Part shown: positions 8,707-16,828 of the stretch, piece by piece
Position numbering within the stretch: the stretch's first letter is position 1
Layout of the letters: each line of letters begins with the position of its first letter
Source: Gracilariopsis chorda
Lineage: Eukaryota > Rhodophyta > Florideophyceae > Gracilariales > Gracilariaceae
Direction: 5' to 3'
NCBI GenBank assembly: GCA_003194525.1
Contig: NBIV01000988.1
Span: 1-20,944 of the forward strand
DNA length: 20,944 bases
The notes under the pieces: generated by a model
Told to the model about the DNA's origin: nothing
The model's input: the letters and a program-made list of their open reading frames with translations, nothing else
Databases searched by the model: none
Made by a program: the position numbers and the translations under genes

Positions 8707-9658
8707 AACACGCTCTTGCAGATTGGAGAGGGCAGACTGCCAGGCACTGTCCCGCCATAGCACCCCTTCACCCTGCCAGAGTCCGTAAAATGTGTGGAGT
8801 CGTTCCGCACCATGGTCCGTAACGTCTTTCATGGTATCGCTCAAAGGTACATAGATGCAGATTGGCTAACGTCAACGTGATTATAACCGCACGAAACTAT
8901 CGCCTACCAGAGCTTAACGACTACGTAGGCCACATGATACCTGGCGCGTATCGCACGTACCTGAGTGCGGACAAGGTGATCGACGACGACGGTGCTGCGC
9001 TGCAGTACCCTGTCGAGATGCTCAACACTCTGACTGCCGGGTCAGCGCTGCCCGACCACTGCCTCAAACTCAAAAAGGGCTTTGTGGTTTGCTCCTTCGC
9101 AACTTGGATCCCTCAAACGGCCACGTCAATGGTGCCATCTATACCGTAGAAGACATGCAAAGCAACGTACTGTTCCTTCGACTCGCTTCTGGAGTAAATC
9201 GTGGCAACGCACTATGCCTGCCGCGCATGCCCTGTGGACCTGGAGACAACAACTTTCCGGTTCCCAACTTCACTCGCACCCAGTTCCCAGTACGTGTTTG
9301 TTTTGCCATCACTACCAATAAGGCACAGGTCAGTCGTATACTGGTCGCGTCGGACTGGATTTGCGTGATGGCTGTTTCACCCATGGCCAGCTGTACGTCG
9401 ATTTTTCTTGGACCACCAACCCGTCCAACATCGTGGCCTGTCTCCCTGCCGGTAGCACCTCTACCAATAATGTAGTGTACCCCGAAGTTCTTTCGTAGAG
9501 GAACTTGATAGCTTTAAGTAAACCTCTTCTTTTTTCTTTCATTTTTTCTTTTCTTCTCCCTTCTCCCTCCCCAAAAATACTTGCATTCTACAAACCGACT
9601 ACCCAAAACACGCTAGCTAAATACTCCTTTCACTCTATTGCTTCTTTTACTCCTCAAC

Positions 9659-9673
9659 GCGTGCGAAGCACGC
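9659..9673 (+). terminator. GC-rich hairpin, candidate Helitron 3' hairpin (spacer 2)
   Basis: Identical stem-loop to spacer 1, with CTAA at 9698-9701. Confidence 0.6.
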
Positions 9674-9815
9674 AATGGAGCCACTTGTCCCCCCTTACTA
9701 AAGACAATGATTGTCCGTCTGTGTGTCTGTGTGTCAGCTAACGCCCACTCATTGGCCGCAAAATCGAGAAGGAGGCTGCCAAGTGGAAACGTGGCATTTT
9801 ATGCGCTCCAAGAGG

Positions 9816-9917
9816 CATCTTGCACCGCATAATGCGACACGTTGCCACCTGGCGCCTTTTGCACGCCATCTTGCACCGCATAATGCGACACGTTTCCACC
9901 TGGCGCCTTCTGCACGC
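9816..9917 (+). repeat. 51-bp tandem duplication (spacer 2)
   Basis: Units at 9816-9866 and 9867-9917 carry the same two differences as in spacer 1. The inverted partial copy is at about 9775-9814. Confidence 0.9.
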
Positions 9918-9920
9918 CAC

Positions 9921-9986
9921 AGTAGCCTAGCCGTTTCACCAAAGTAGCCCACCCGTTACACTACAGTAACCGAGCCGTTGCAGTGC
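9921..9986 (+). repeat. Three 22-bp iteron-like repeats (spacer 2)
   Basis: Units at 9921-9942, 9943-9964 and 9965-9986, same sequence as spacer 1, adjoining the palindrome. Confidence 0.75.
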
Positions 9987-9987
9987 A

Positions 9988-10033
9988 GTGCACATGACCG
10001 TTTTAATTAATATTTTTCAACGGTCATGTGCAC
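9988..10033 (+). repeat. 15-bp perfect inverted repeat with AT-rich loop (spacer 2)
   Basis: Arms 9988-10002 and 10019-10033, identical to spacer 1. Confidence 0.9.
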
Positions 10034-10041
10034 CAATCACA

Positions 10042-10066
10042 TTGCACGCTATACAAAAGCGTGCAA
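10042..10066 (+). repeat. 8-bp hairpin overlapping CTATAC, candidate 5' end region (spacer 2)
   Basis: Arms 10042-10049 and 10059-10066, same sequence as spacer 1. Confidence 0.5.
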
Positions 10067-10598
10067 AGCACTCGCCCACTGAACACTCGCGTTCTCCTCG
10101 CTGTGGTTAACCTACGGTGTGGGTTCTAGCACTCTGGGCGAGTCAGGACGTCTGAAAAAGGTACGCTGGCGGTACCGGCGGGATCTGTTAAGTTTAACTT
10201 TCTCACCAAACAACGCGTTCGTCATCCAGATTTAATTGGTTCGGCAACTATTTCTGGGTGGCGTTCACGTGAGGTACGATAGCTCCCCACAAAACGTGCA
10301 TTGCGTGGAAGGAGTAGCCCTTGAAGAGTCTAGAAAGGGGACAACAGAGTAGGAGTCGAGCAACAGCGGCTCTGTCTGGATCTAAGGAACTGTTAAAGGG
10401 AAACGGTCTTCGGACTAAAGTACGTCCAGCACAGAGTTGCCTAGCGATTTTGGGATTGTAAATCTCGCAGTCCTGGCAGACTCTCCAGGCACGACCCCCT
10501 GTTTACTCTGTACAGGTCAGTTCCCAATCTAGGCGGTTTCTTTGTGGTCAAGATATTCTATCTTCGCTGCAACGATCCAAAACTTCGGTGCTAGGTGC

Positions 10599-10606
10599 AT
10601 AAAAGG
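10599..10606 (+). promoter_or_regulatory. TATA-like box upstream of RepHel copy 3
   Basis: Same ATAAAAGG box, 137 bases before the ATG at 10736. Confidence 0.35.
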
Positions 10607-10735
10607 GTTTGGCAGCCCGTAGCACAATTGTTCTCGACTATATCCTTTTTTTTCTTTTTTCTTTCTTTTCTTTTTTTGCTTTGCCAGTCTTTGGACAGTT
10701 TTTCTTTTTTTGTGGTCTGCGTGAGATCTTTTACA

Positions 10736-12118
10736 ATGCCTCCAATTCAGCCCAGTGCCTCAGGAGATGCCACATGTGAGCAGAACCGTCAACGTACTGC
10801 TGCAAGACGTCGAGCAGAGTCCAGTGAGCAACAGGCAGAGAGGAGACGTCGTAATAGAGAGCAAGCAGCCATACGGAGGGCAAATAAAACTGAGGAACAG
10901 CGTGAAGCACGAAGAACAGCTGATAGGGAACGTGCGCGAAGACGAAGGGCTAGAGCGTCCGCCGCGCACACTGATGACGTTCGTGAGGCCAACCGTACAG
11001 CCACTGCTTCGGCACGAGCTTCAGAGACGCCAGATAATCGCGCAAATCGTCAGGCAAACGATCGTGACGCCCATCGTGCTGCAAGGCAACAGGATGACCC
11101 CGCTGCTGAACATTCTCGCCGTCACTCTGAAAGAACATCTAGACAGGCATCACGAGAGCTCGAGAGCACAGCTGATCGACAACAGCGTCTTGAATCTCAG
11201 CGCGAGAGCCAAAATGTGGCCCGCCGATTGTTTGACTCGGATGATGTCGACGACAGCGGCTACATGGACCTCAGTCTCATGAATGTAGAGTGCCGCTTTT
11301 GCAAGGCACTGCATTTCAAAGAGGAAAGGGTTGTGAGCAGCTCCCGCTCGCAACCTCTTTTCTCGCAGTGCTGCGCAAAGGGGCATCTCAGCTTCCCTGC
11401 GCTTCTGGAGCCTCCACCTCTTCTTCGCCAACTACTGACTGCAACTGGGCCCCGAGAGAACCACTTTCGTGCTGAGATCCGTGCCTACAACACAGTTATG
11501 TCTATGGCGTCCGTCAAGGCAAACTGGGTGAGCCGTGGTTTAGGAGACTCTACCCTCAATACTACGATCACCATGCAGGGACAGATCTATCACTACATGG
11601 GTCCGCTCATTCCCGCTCAGGGTGTCCAGCCCGCATTTCTGTGTGTGTACATCCATGACACAGACTATGACGCGCAGTCTGCGAGGCGAGCGGGGTTGCT
11701 GCCCCGCCTCCAACCAGAACTGCTGTCTCAGTTGGCTGCCATGCTGCACACAGGCAATCCATACGTGCAGACATTCTGCAGCCTGCGCGAGTGGGCTATC
11801 ACCGATACGCCAGCAAATACGTATCAGATGGTGATCCATGCTGATAGACGACCCCGCGGCGAGCATGTTCGTCGCTACAACGGGCCCGAGGCGTCGCAAG
11901 TAGCCGCCATCATTCCAGGGAATGATGACGGCGAGATTGAGACGCGCGATATTGTTGTGCGTAGGCGTGGAGAGCTGACTGTAAATGGTGATGAGGTGCT
12001 GGACACTATCCCCGTCAGTCACAGATCGTACGATCCCTTGAGCTACGTTCTTTTGTTCCCATGTTGCCAGGACGGATGGCACCCTGACATGAGGTATTGC
12101 TCACCAAACGCCTCGTGA
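10736..12118 (+). CDS. N-terminal segment of RepHel, copy 3: basic coil plus Cys-rich domain (460 aa)
   Basis: This is an uninterrupted 460-codon reading frame ending at the shared TGA. Residues 1 to about 170 are extremely rich in Arg, Glu, Ala and Gln in short repeated patterns (ERRRRNREQ, DRERARRRRA), as in the N-termini of many Helitron proteins, and probably form a basic helical or coiled region. From residue 186 a Cys-rich block follows, with a CxxC pair, then FSQCC and a PALLEPPPLLRQLL stretch. This is the zinc-finger-like signature preceding Helitron Rep domains and is probably DNA-binding. The frame is also open 47 codons upstream of 10736, but that part translates the T-rich leader into Phe runs, so MPPIQ is the preferred start. 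The downstream Rep continues in the same frame after the TGA, so this is most likely half of a split protein. Independent expression cannot be excluded. Confidence 0.75.
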   Translation: MPPIQPSASGDATCEQNRQRTAARRRAESSEQQAERRRRNREQAAIRRANKTEEQREARRTADRERARRRRARASAAHTDDVREANRTATASARASETPDNRANRQANDRDAHRAARQQDDPAAEHSRRHSERTSRQASRELESTADRQQRLESQRESQNVARRLFDSDDVDDSGYMDLSLMNVECRFCKALHFKEERVVSSSRSQPLFSQCCAKGHLSFPALLEPPPLLRQLLTATGPRENHFRAEIRAYNTVMSMASVKANWVSRGLGDSTLNTTITMQGQIYHYMGPLIPAQGVQPAFLCVYIHDTDYDAQSARRAGLLPRLQPELLSQLAAMLHTGNPYVQTFCSLREWAITDTPANTYQMVIHADRRPRGEHVRRYNGPEASQVAAIIPGNDDGEIETRDIVVRRRGELTVNGDEVLDTIPVSHRSYDPLSYVLLFPCCQDGWHPDMRYCSPNAS

Positions 12119-13916
12119 GAGAAGAAGGTGACTCCGCTGATGTATTATTCGTGGCAGCTTTTCGAGAGACCGACCGAGTTCAGTACGATTCTACGCGGCA
12201 AACGACTCTTGCAGCAGTACATGGTTGACCAGTTCTGCAAGGTTGAGTCGGAGCGTTTGTCTTACTTGCGACACAACCAGGACAGACTTCGAGCTGCGGA
12301 CTATACATCCCTGCGGGAGAGCCTGGGTGACTCTCTGCTGGGCGTGGATGAGGCCGATGCTGTTTCGCGCTGGACGACTGTTCGTGTTGCCATCCACATT
12401 TGTAGGAGGTGACCGATACATGAGACAGCAAATGCACGACATCATCGCCATATCCAACACCATTGGGCACCCCGATATCTTTCTCACGATGACGTGCAAT
12501 CCGAACTGGCCTGAGATCACCAGGGCACTGTTCGATGGTCAGCGCGCTCTCGATCGACCTGATCTTTGTGCTCGAGTGTTTCGTCTCAAGATGAAAGCCT
12601 TGATGTCGTTTGTCATTGATGAACAGTTTTTGGAGCCGTTCTTGCTCACGTGCGGGTAATCGAGTTCCAAAAGCGAGGCCTGCCGCACGCGCAAATTATC
12701 TTCTTCCTCAACGAAGATGCAAAGCAGCAGCTCCGAGACCCTGCTCACATTGACGAGCTCATCTCAGCTGAGATTCCCCTCCTTCCGACTCCATCTTCCA
12801 AGAGTTGGTGCTCAAGCAAATGATTCACAATCTGTGCGGTGCAGGCAACCGGTCAGCGCTGTGCATGCGCGAGCTGACATGCTTGAAGCACTTTCCGAAG
12901 CCGTTTCGCTCCGAAACTGCACGGCTTGAGAATGAGTATTACATCAGCTACAGAAGACGCGCTCCTTCCGAGGGCGGGGTGTCTGTGGAAAGAAGCTGCA
13001 GGGTCGGCCATCGACCAGCGCGTAGTGACGTTGGACAATTCGTGGGTGGTTCCACATTGCCCAGAGCTTCTCCGCCGGTTTGCATGCCACATCAACGTTG
13101 AGCTATGCGTATCGCGACTTGGCGGTATCAAGTACCTCTTCAAGTATGTGTGCAAGGGTCCCGACAGAGTCACTATGGAGATTGTAGATGAGAACGGACG
13201 CCATGACGAGATCCAGAACTTCCAGGACGCACGGTATGTGTCAGCCTCCGAAGCAGTGTGGCGGTTGCTTGCGTTCGACATTGTCGATCGCAATCCACCC
13301 GTCGTGTGGCTTGAAGTATACTTGGAAGATCACCATACGGTGTTCTTCCAGGAAGGCGACGAGCACTCTGCTGCTAACAGAGAGCGGGCAGAACCAAGCT
13401 GACTGAGTGGTTTGTGGCCAACCAAAAGTACCCCGGTGCACAGCATATCCCTTATGCCCAGTTCCCGAGGTTCTTTACTTGGAACAAATCAAACAAATGC
13501 TGGAAGCCGCGTGCATGTCTCCGACGTCGTTCGGTGTCTCGAAGCCAGCCCACCTCCTCCTCAGCGGCCACTGCAGCAGCCGATCTATACGACTTCACTG
13601 GCAGCGGTGGCATGTAGTTGGGCGCATTTAGACTGCCAGTCCACGAGAGGGAGAGCGGTACTACCTCCGCTTACTCTTGACCCACACAGCGGGTGCTACT
13701 TCCTTTCAGCACCTCCGCAACGTGGATGGTCAGCAGTGTGGTAGCTTCAGGGAGGCCTGCCTCAAGATGGGACCTCTCGCCGACGACAGCGAGTGGAGAC
13801 GGGCACTACGCGAGTCCTTTCGCTCCTCATTTGTTCCGCTCTCTCATTTGTTTGCCACCATATTGCTCTAATGCGAGCCGTCGGACCCCCGTTCTCTGTG
13901 AGAGCAGCATCTATCG

Positions 13917-14885
13917 ATGTTCCTGCAGGATATACGCGCTCGAGATCGCGGCATGATGCACGCACTGGCCGACGACGAAAGAGCCAGCTCTTACGTTCTC
14001 TTAGAATTGCAAAAGGCATTGCAAGAAATGGGTGGCCCACTGGCGTCTCTGTCATCGTACGGTCTTCCGACACCCATTCAGGACCTACCGGAATTGCGCG
14101 CTCCAACTCGGTCTCCGCAGCAAATCCAGTCAGAGCTGAACGACACTGTGCAAGCTGCACTCCCTCTCTTCAATGAGCGTCAGCGTCTGGCGTTCAATAC
14201 CGTCGTGGGTGCCATCCTTCCTGGCGTGTCCGCGGAGAGCTTGCAGGGTCTTGGTGGTCCTTGTACGCCAACGCAGCCAACCACTCACGTCTTCTACTTG
14301 GATGCTCCGGGTGGAACCGGCAAGACCTTCCTCTGCAAGGCAATCCAGGCCACGTTACTCCTTCGTGGCAAGTCCGTCCTTACGGTAGCCACGTCTGCTG
14401 TAGCAGCCATACTGCTTGAGGGCGGTCGGACGGCCCACTCCGTGTTCAGGATTCCCATCCCAGCCACCGCTGAGAGCACGTGCAACATCCCGGTCACCTC
14501 GCACCTGGCCACTCGGATGAAGAACGTCGACCTCATTATCTGGGACGAGATCGTAATGTGTCACCGCTTCTGCGTCGAAGCCGTAGACCGCACTCTCCGT
14601 GACATAACGCGCTCGCAGCTCCTCTTTGGAGGCAAGTTCGTATTGCTTTCTGGCGACTTTCGGCAGATCCTTGCCGTTGCTCGTGGCGGCTTTCGATCAG
14701 TGAGCGTCAACGCATGCATCAAACGCTCAAGTCTCTTTTCCCACTTTCGCACCTTGAGATTGACTGAGGACATGCGCCTTTCTGCGCTCCGTCGAGACTC
14801 CACAGCCACACAGGGGGCACTGCAGTTTCTAAACACGCTCTTGCAGATTGGAGAGGGCAGACTGCCAGGCACTGTCCCGCCATAG
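13917..14885 (+). CDS. Pif1-type helicase open segment, copy 3 (322 aa)
   Basis: This segment is bounded by the shared stops TGA 13899-13901 and TAG 14883-14885 with no frameshift between them. It contains NERQRLAFN, Walker A (APGGTGKTF), the motif Ia region (SVLTVATSAVAA), Walker B (IIWDEIVM), motif III (GDFRQILAV) and LRLTEDMR. The same frame continues past the TAG as HPFTLPESVK and then LIITARNYRLP, showing that the TAG interrupts one helicase domain rather than ending a gene. Motif III has Ala where Pif1 helicases usually have Pro. Confidence 0.75.
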   Translation: MFLQDIRARDRGMMHALADDERASSYVLLELQKALQEMGGPLASLSSYGLPTPIQDLPELRAPTRSPQQIQSELNDTVQAALPLFNERQRLAFNTVVGAILPGVSAESLQGLGGPCTPTQPTTHVFYLDAPGGTGKTFLCKAIQATLLLRGKSVLTVATSAVAAILLEGGRTAHSVFRIPIPATAESTCNIPVTSHLATRMKNVDLIIWDEIVMCHRFCVEAVDRTLRDITRSQLLFGGKFVLLSGDFRQILAVARGGFRSVSVNACIKRSSLFSHFRTLRLTEDMRLSALRRDSTATQGALQFLNTLLQIGEGRLPGTVPP

Positions 14886-15751
14886 CACCCCTTCACCCTG
14901 CCAGAGTCCGTAAAATGTGTGGAGTCGTTCCGCACCATGGTCCGTAACGTCTTTCATGGTATCGCTCAAAGGTACATAGATGCAGATTGGCTAACGTCAA
15001 CGTTGATTATAACCGCACGAAACTATCGCCTACCAGAGCTTAACGACTACGTAGGCCACATGATACCTGGCGCGTATCGCACGTACCTGAGTGCGGACAA
15101 GGTGATCGACGACGACGGTGCTGCGCTGCAGTACCCTGTCGAGATGCTCAACACTCTGACTGCCGGGTCAGCGCTGCCCGACCACTGCCTCAAACTCAAA
15201 AAGGGCTTTGTGGTTATGCTCCTTCGCAACTTGGATCCCTCAAACGCGTTCAATGGTGATACGTAAGAATGGCAAACTGAATTCTGGAGTAAATCGTGGC
15301 AACGCACTATGCCTGCCGCGCATGCCCTGTGGACCTGGAGACAACAACTTTCCGGTTCCCAACTTCACTCGCACCCAGTTCCCAGTACGTGTTTGTTTTG
15401 CCATCACTACCAATAAGGCACAGTGTCAGTCGTATACTGGTCGCGTCGGACTGGATTTGCGTGATGGCTGTTTCACCCATGGCCAGCTGTACGTCGATTT
15501 TTCTTGGACCACCAACCCGTCCAACATCGTGGCCTGTCTCCCTGCCGGTAGCACCTCTACCAATAATGTAGTGTACCCGAAGTTCTTTCGTAGAGGAACT
15601 TGATAGCTTTAAGTAAACCTCTTCTTTTTTCTTTCATTTTTTCTTTTCTTCTCCCTTCTCCCTCCCCAAAAATACTTGCATTCTACAAACCGACTACCCA
15701 AAACACGCTAGCTAAATACTCCTTTCACTCTATTGCTTCTTTTACTCTCAA

Positions 15752-15764
15752 CGTGCGAAGCACG
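15752..15764 (+). terminator. GC-rich hairpin, candidate Helitron 3' hairpin (spacer 3)
   Basis: The same hairpin with a five-base stem (CGTGC / GCACG), because the outer bases were lost. CTAA is at 15790-15793. Confidence 0.55.
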
Positions 15765-15907
15765 CAATGGAGCCACTTGTCCCCCCTTACTAAAGACAAT
15801 GATTGTCCGTCTGTGTGTCTGTGTGTCAGCTAACGCCCACTCATTGGCCGCAAAATCGAGAAGGAGGCTGCCAAGTGGAAACGTGGCATTTTATGCGCTC
15901 CAAGAGG

Positions 15908-16009
15908 CATCTTGCACCGCATAATGCGACACGTTGCCACCTGGCGCCTTTTGCACGCCATCTTGCACCGCATAATGCGACACGTTTCCACCTGGCGCCT
16001 TCTGCACGC
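15908..16009 (+). repeat. 51-bp tandem duplication (spacer 3)
   Basis: Units at 15908-15958 and 15959-16009, as in the other spacers. The inverted partial copy is at about 15867-15906. Confidence 0.9.
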
Positions 16010-16012
16010 CAC

Positions 16013-16078
16013 AGTAGCCTAGCCGTTTCACCAAAGTAGCCCACCCGTTACACTACAGTAACCGAGCCGTTGCAGTGC
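16013..16078 (+). repeat. Three 22-bp iteron-like repeats (spacer 3)
   Basis: Units at 16013-16034, 16035-16056 and 16057-16078, same sequence as the other spacers, adjoining the palindrome. Confidence 0.75.
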
Positions 16079-16079
16079 A

Positions 16080-16125
16080 GTGCACATGACCGTTTTAATT
16101 AATATTTTTCAACGGTCATGTGCAC
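16080..16125 (+). repeat. 15-bp perfect inverted repeat with AT-rich loop (spacer 3)
   Basis: Arms 16080-16094 and 16111-16125, identical to spacer 1. Confidence 0.9.
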
Positions 16126-16133
16126 CAATCACA

Positions 16134-16158
16134 TTGCACGCTATACAAAAGCGTGCAA
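16134..16158 (+). repeat. 8-bp hairpin overlapping CTATAC, candidate 5' end region (spacer 3)
   Basis: Arms 16134-16141 and 16151-16158, same sequence as spacer 1. Confidence 0.5.
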
Positions 16159-16691
16159 AGCACTCGCCCACTGAACACTCGCGTTCTCCTTCGCTGTGGT
16201 TAACCTACGGTGTGGGTTCTAGCACTCTGGGCGAGTCAGGACGTCTGAAAAAGGTACGCTGGCGGTACCGGCGGGATCTGTTAAGTTTAACTTTCTCACC
16301 AAACAACGCGTTCGTCATCCAGATTTAATTGGTTCGGCAACTATTTCTGGGTGGCGTTCACGTGAGGTACGATAGCTCCCCACAAAACGTGCATTGCGTG
16401 GAAGGAGTAGCCCTTGAAGAGTCTAGAAAGGGGACAACAGAGTAGGAGTCGAGCAACAGCGGCTCTGTCTGGATCTAAGGAACTGTTAAAGGGAAACGGT
16501 CTTCGGACTAAAGTACGTCCAGCACAGAGTTGCCTAGCGATTTTGGGATTGTAAATCTCGCAGTCCTGGCAGACTCTCCAGGCACGACCCCCTGTTTACT
16601 CTGTACAGGTCAGTTCCCAATCTAGGCGGTTTCTTTGTGGTCAAGATATTCTATCTTCGCTGCAACGATCCAAAACTTCGGTGCTAGGTGC

Positions 16692-16699
16692 ATAAAAGG
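16692..16699 (+). promoter_or_regulatory. TATA-like box upstream of RepHel copy 4
   Basis: Same ATAAAAGG box, 137 bases before the ATG at 16829. Confidence 0.35.
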
Positions 16700-16828
16700 G
16701 TTTGGCAGCCCGTAGCACAATTGTTCTCGACTATATCCTTTTTTTTTCTTTTTTCTTTCTTTTCTTTTTTTGCTTTGCCAGTCTTGGACAGTTTTTCTTT
16801 TTTTGTGGTCTGCGTGAGATCTTTTACA

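Larger units (their letters stand above)
4616..9498 (+). pseudogene. Helitron RepHel pseudogene, copy 2 (full length)
   Basis: This is a full-length but broken RepHel gene of 4,883 bases, equivalent to about 1,630 codons. The start is the ATG at 4616 (protein begins MPPIQPSASG), with A at -3 and directly after a T-rich leader. Domains: a basic coiled-coil-like N-terminus, a Cys-rich block from about codon 186, the Rep region from about 6008 with His-Ala-Gln at 6566-6574, the tyrosine motif near 7010-7040, and a Pif1 helicase with Walker A at about 8182-8202, Walker B about 8409-8430 and the C-terminal HGQLYV motif near 9380-9399. The end is TAG 9496-9498. Shared stops: TGA 5996-5998, TAA 7744-7746, TGA 7774-7776, TAG 8758-8760. 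Uniquely, codon 7505-7507 is TAC (Tyr) where the others have TAG. Private frameshifts include the G runs near 5207 and 5575, and sites near 6793, 6837, 7066, 7482, 7670 and 9331. Confidence 0.92.
3932..9701 (+). mobile_element. Helitron unit 2, complete, ends tentative
   Basis: The left limit is placed at a CTATAC motif (3932) inside a hairpin, because classical Helitrons often begin TCTATAC. Here the base before is G, not T, so the match is imperfect. The right limit is the CTAA (9698-9701) after the hairpin at 9659-9673. The unit holds a 5' leader of about 680 bases, one RepHel gene (4616-9498) and a short 3' tail. The roughly 350 bases left between units carry repeats and may belong to the element or be co-amplified flank. 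Confidence 0.6.
9499..10735 (+). other. Inter-gene spacer 2 (1237 bases), no protein gene
   Basis: The organisation is the same as spacer 1, nearly identical base for base. Small differences are a one-base loss near 10097 and different T-run lengths in the leader. About 10078-10440 holds nothing recognisable. Confidence 0.85.
10736..15593 (+). pseudogene. Helitron RepHel pseudogene, copy 3 (full length)
   Basis: This is a full-length copy with the same domain order as copy 2. It is open from ATG 10736 to the shared TGA 12116-12118. The helicase half is frameshift-free from about 13677 to about 15240, apart from the shared stops TAA 13869-13871, TGA 13899-13901 and TAG 14883-14885. TAG 13629-13631 is shared with copies 1 and 4. 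Nuclease His-Ala-Gln is at 12686-12694 and the two motif tyrosines at 13133-13135 and 13145-13147. Private lesions include +T near 12365, -1 near 12626, 12775, 13391 and 13608, a divergent shortened patch at about 15244-15282 that adds a stop, and one C lost near 15577. Because of the lost C, the homologous TAG (15591-15593) is out of frame and the read ends at TGA 15601-15603. Confidence 0.92.
10049..15793 (+). mobile_element. Helitron unit 3, complete, ends tentative
   Basis: This unit uses the same tentative end signals as unit 2: CTATAC at 10049 and CTAA at 15790-15793 after the hairpin at 15752-15764. It carries the RepHel copy with the longest uninterrupted stretches: the N-terminal ORF and most of the helicase half are free of frameshifts. 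It also carries a private divergent patch near 15244-15282. Confidence 0.6.
15594..16828 (+). other. Inter-gene spacer 3 (1235 bases), no protein gene
   Basis: The organisation is the same as the other spacers. The hairpin region has lost three bases (15746-15752), shortening its stem by one pair. About 16170-16530 holds nothing recognisable. Confidence 0.85.

Noticed and set aside
10595..10735. In-frame extension upstream of MPPIQ starting MHKRVW
   Set aside because: It translates the T-rich leader into long Phe runs, differs between copies with T-run length, and overlaps the TATA-like box. The ATG at 10736 is the better start.
11540..12082. 180-codon open frame on the minus strand, repeated in unit 4 (17636-18178)
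   Set aside because: It is antisense to the conserved RepHel N-terminal region, has no recognisable domain, and repeats only because the unit repeats.
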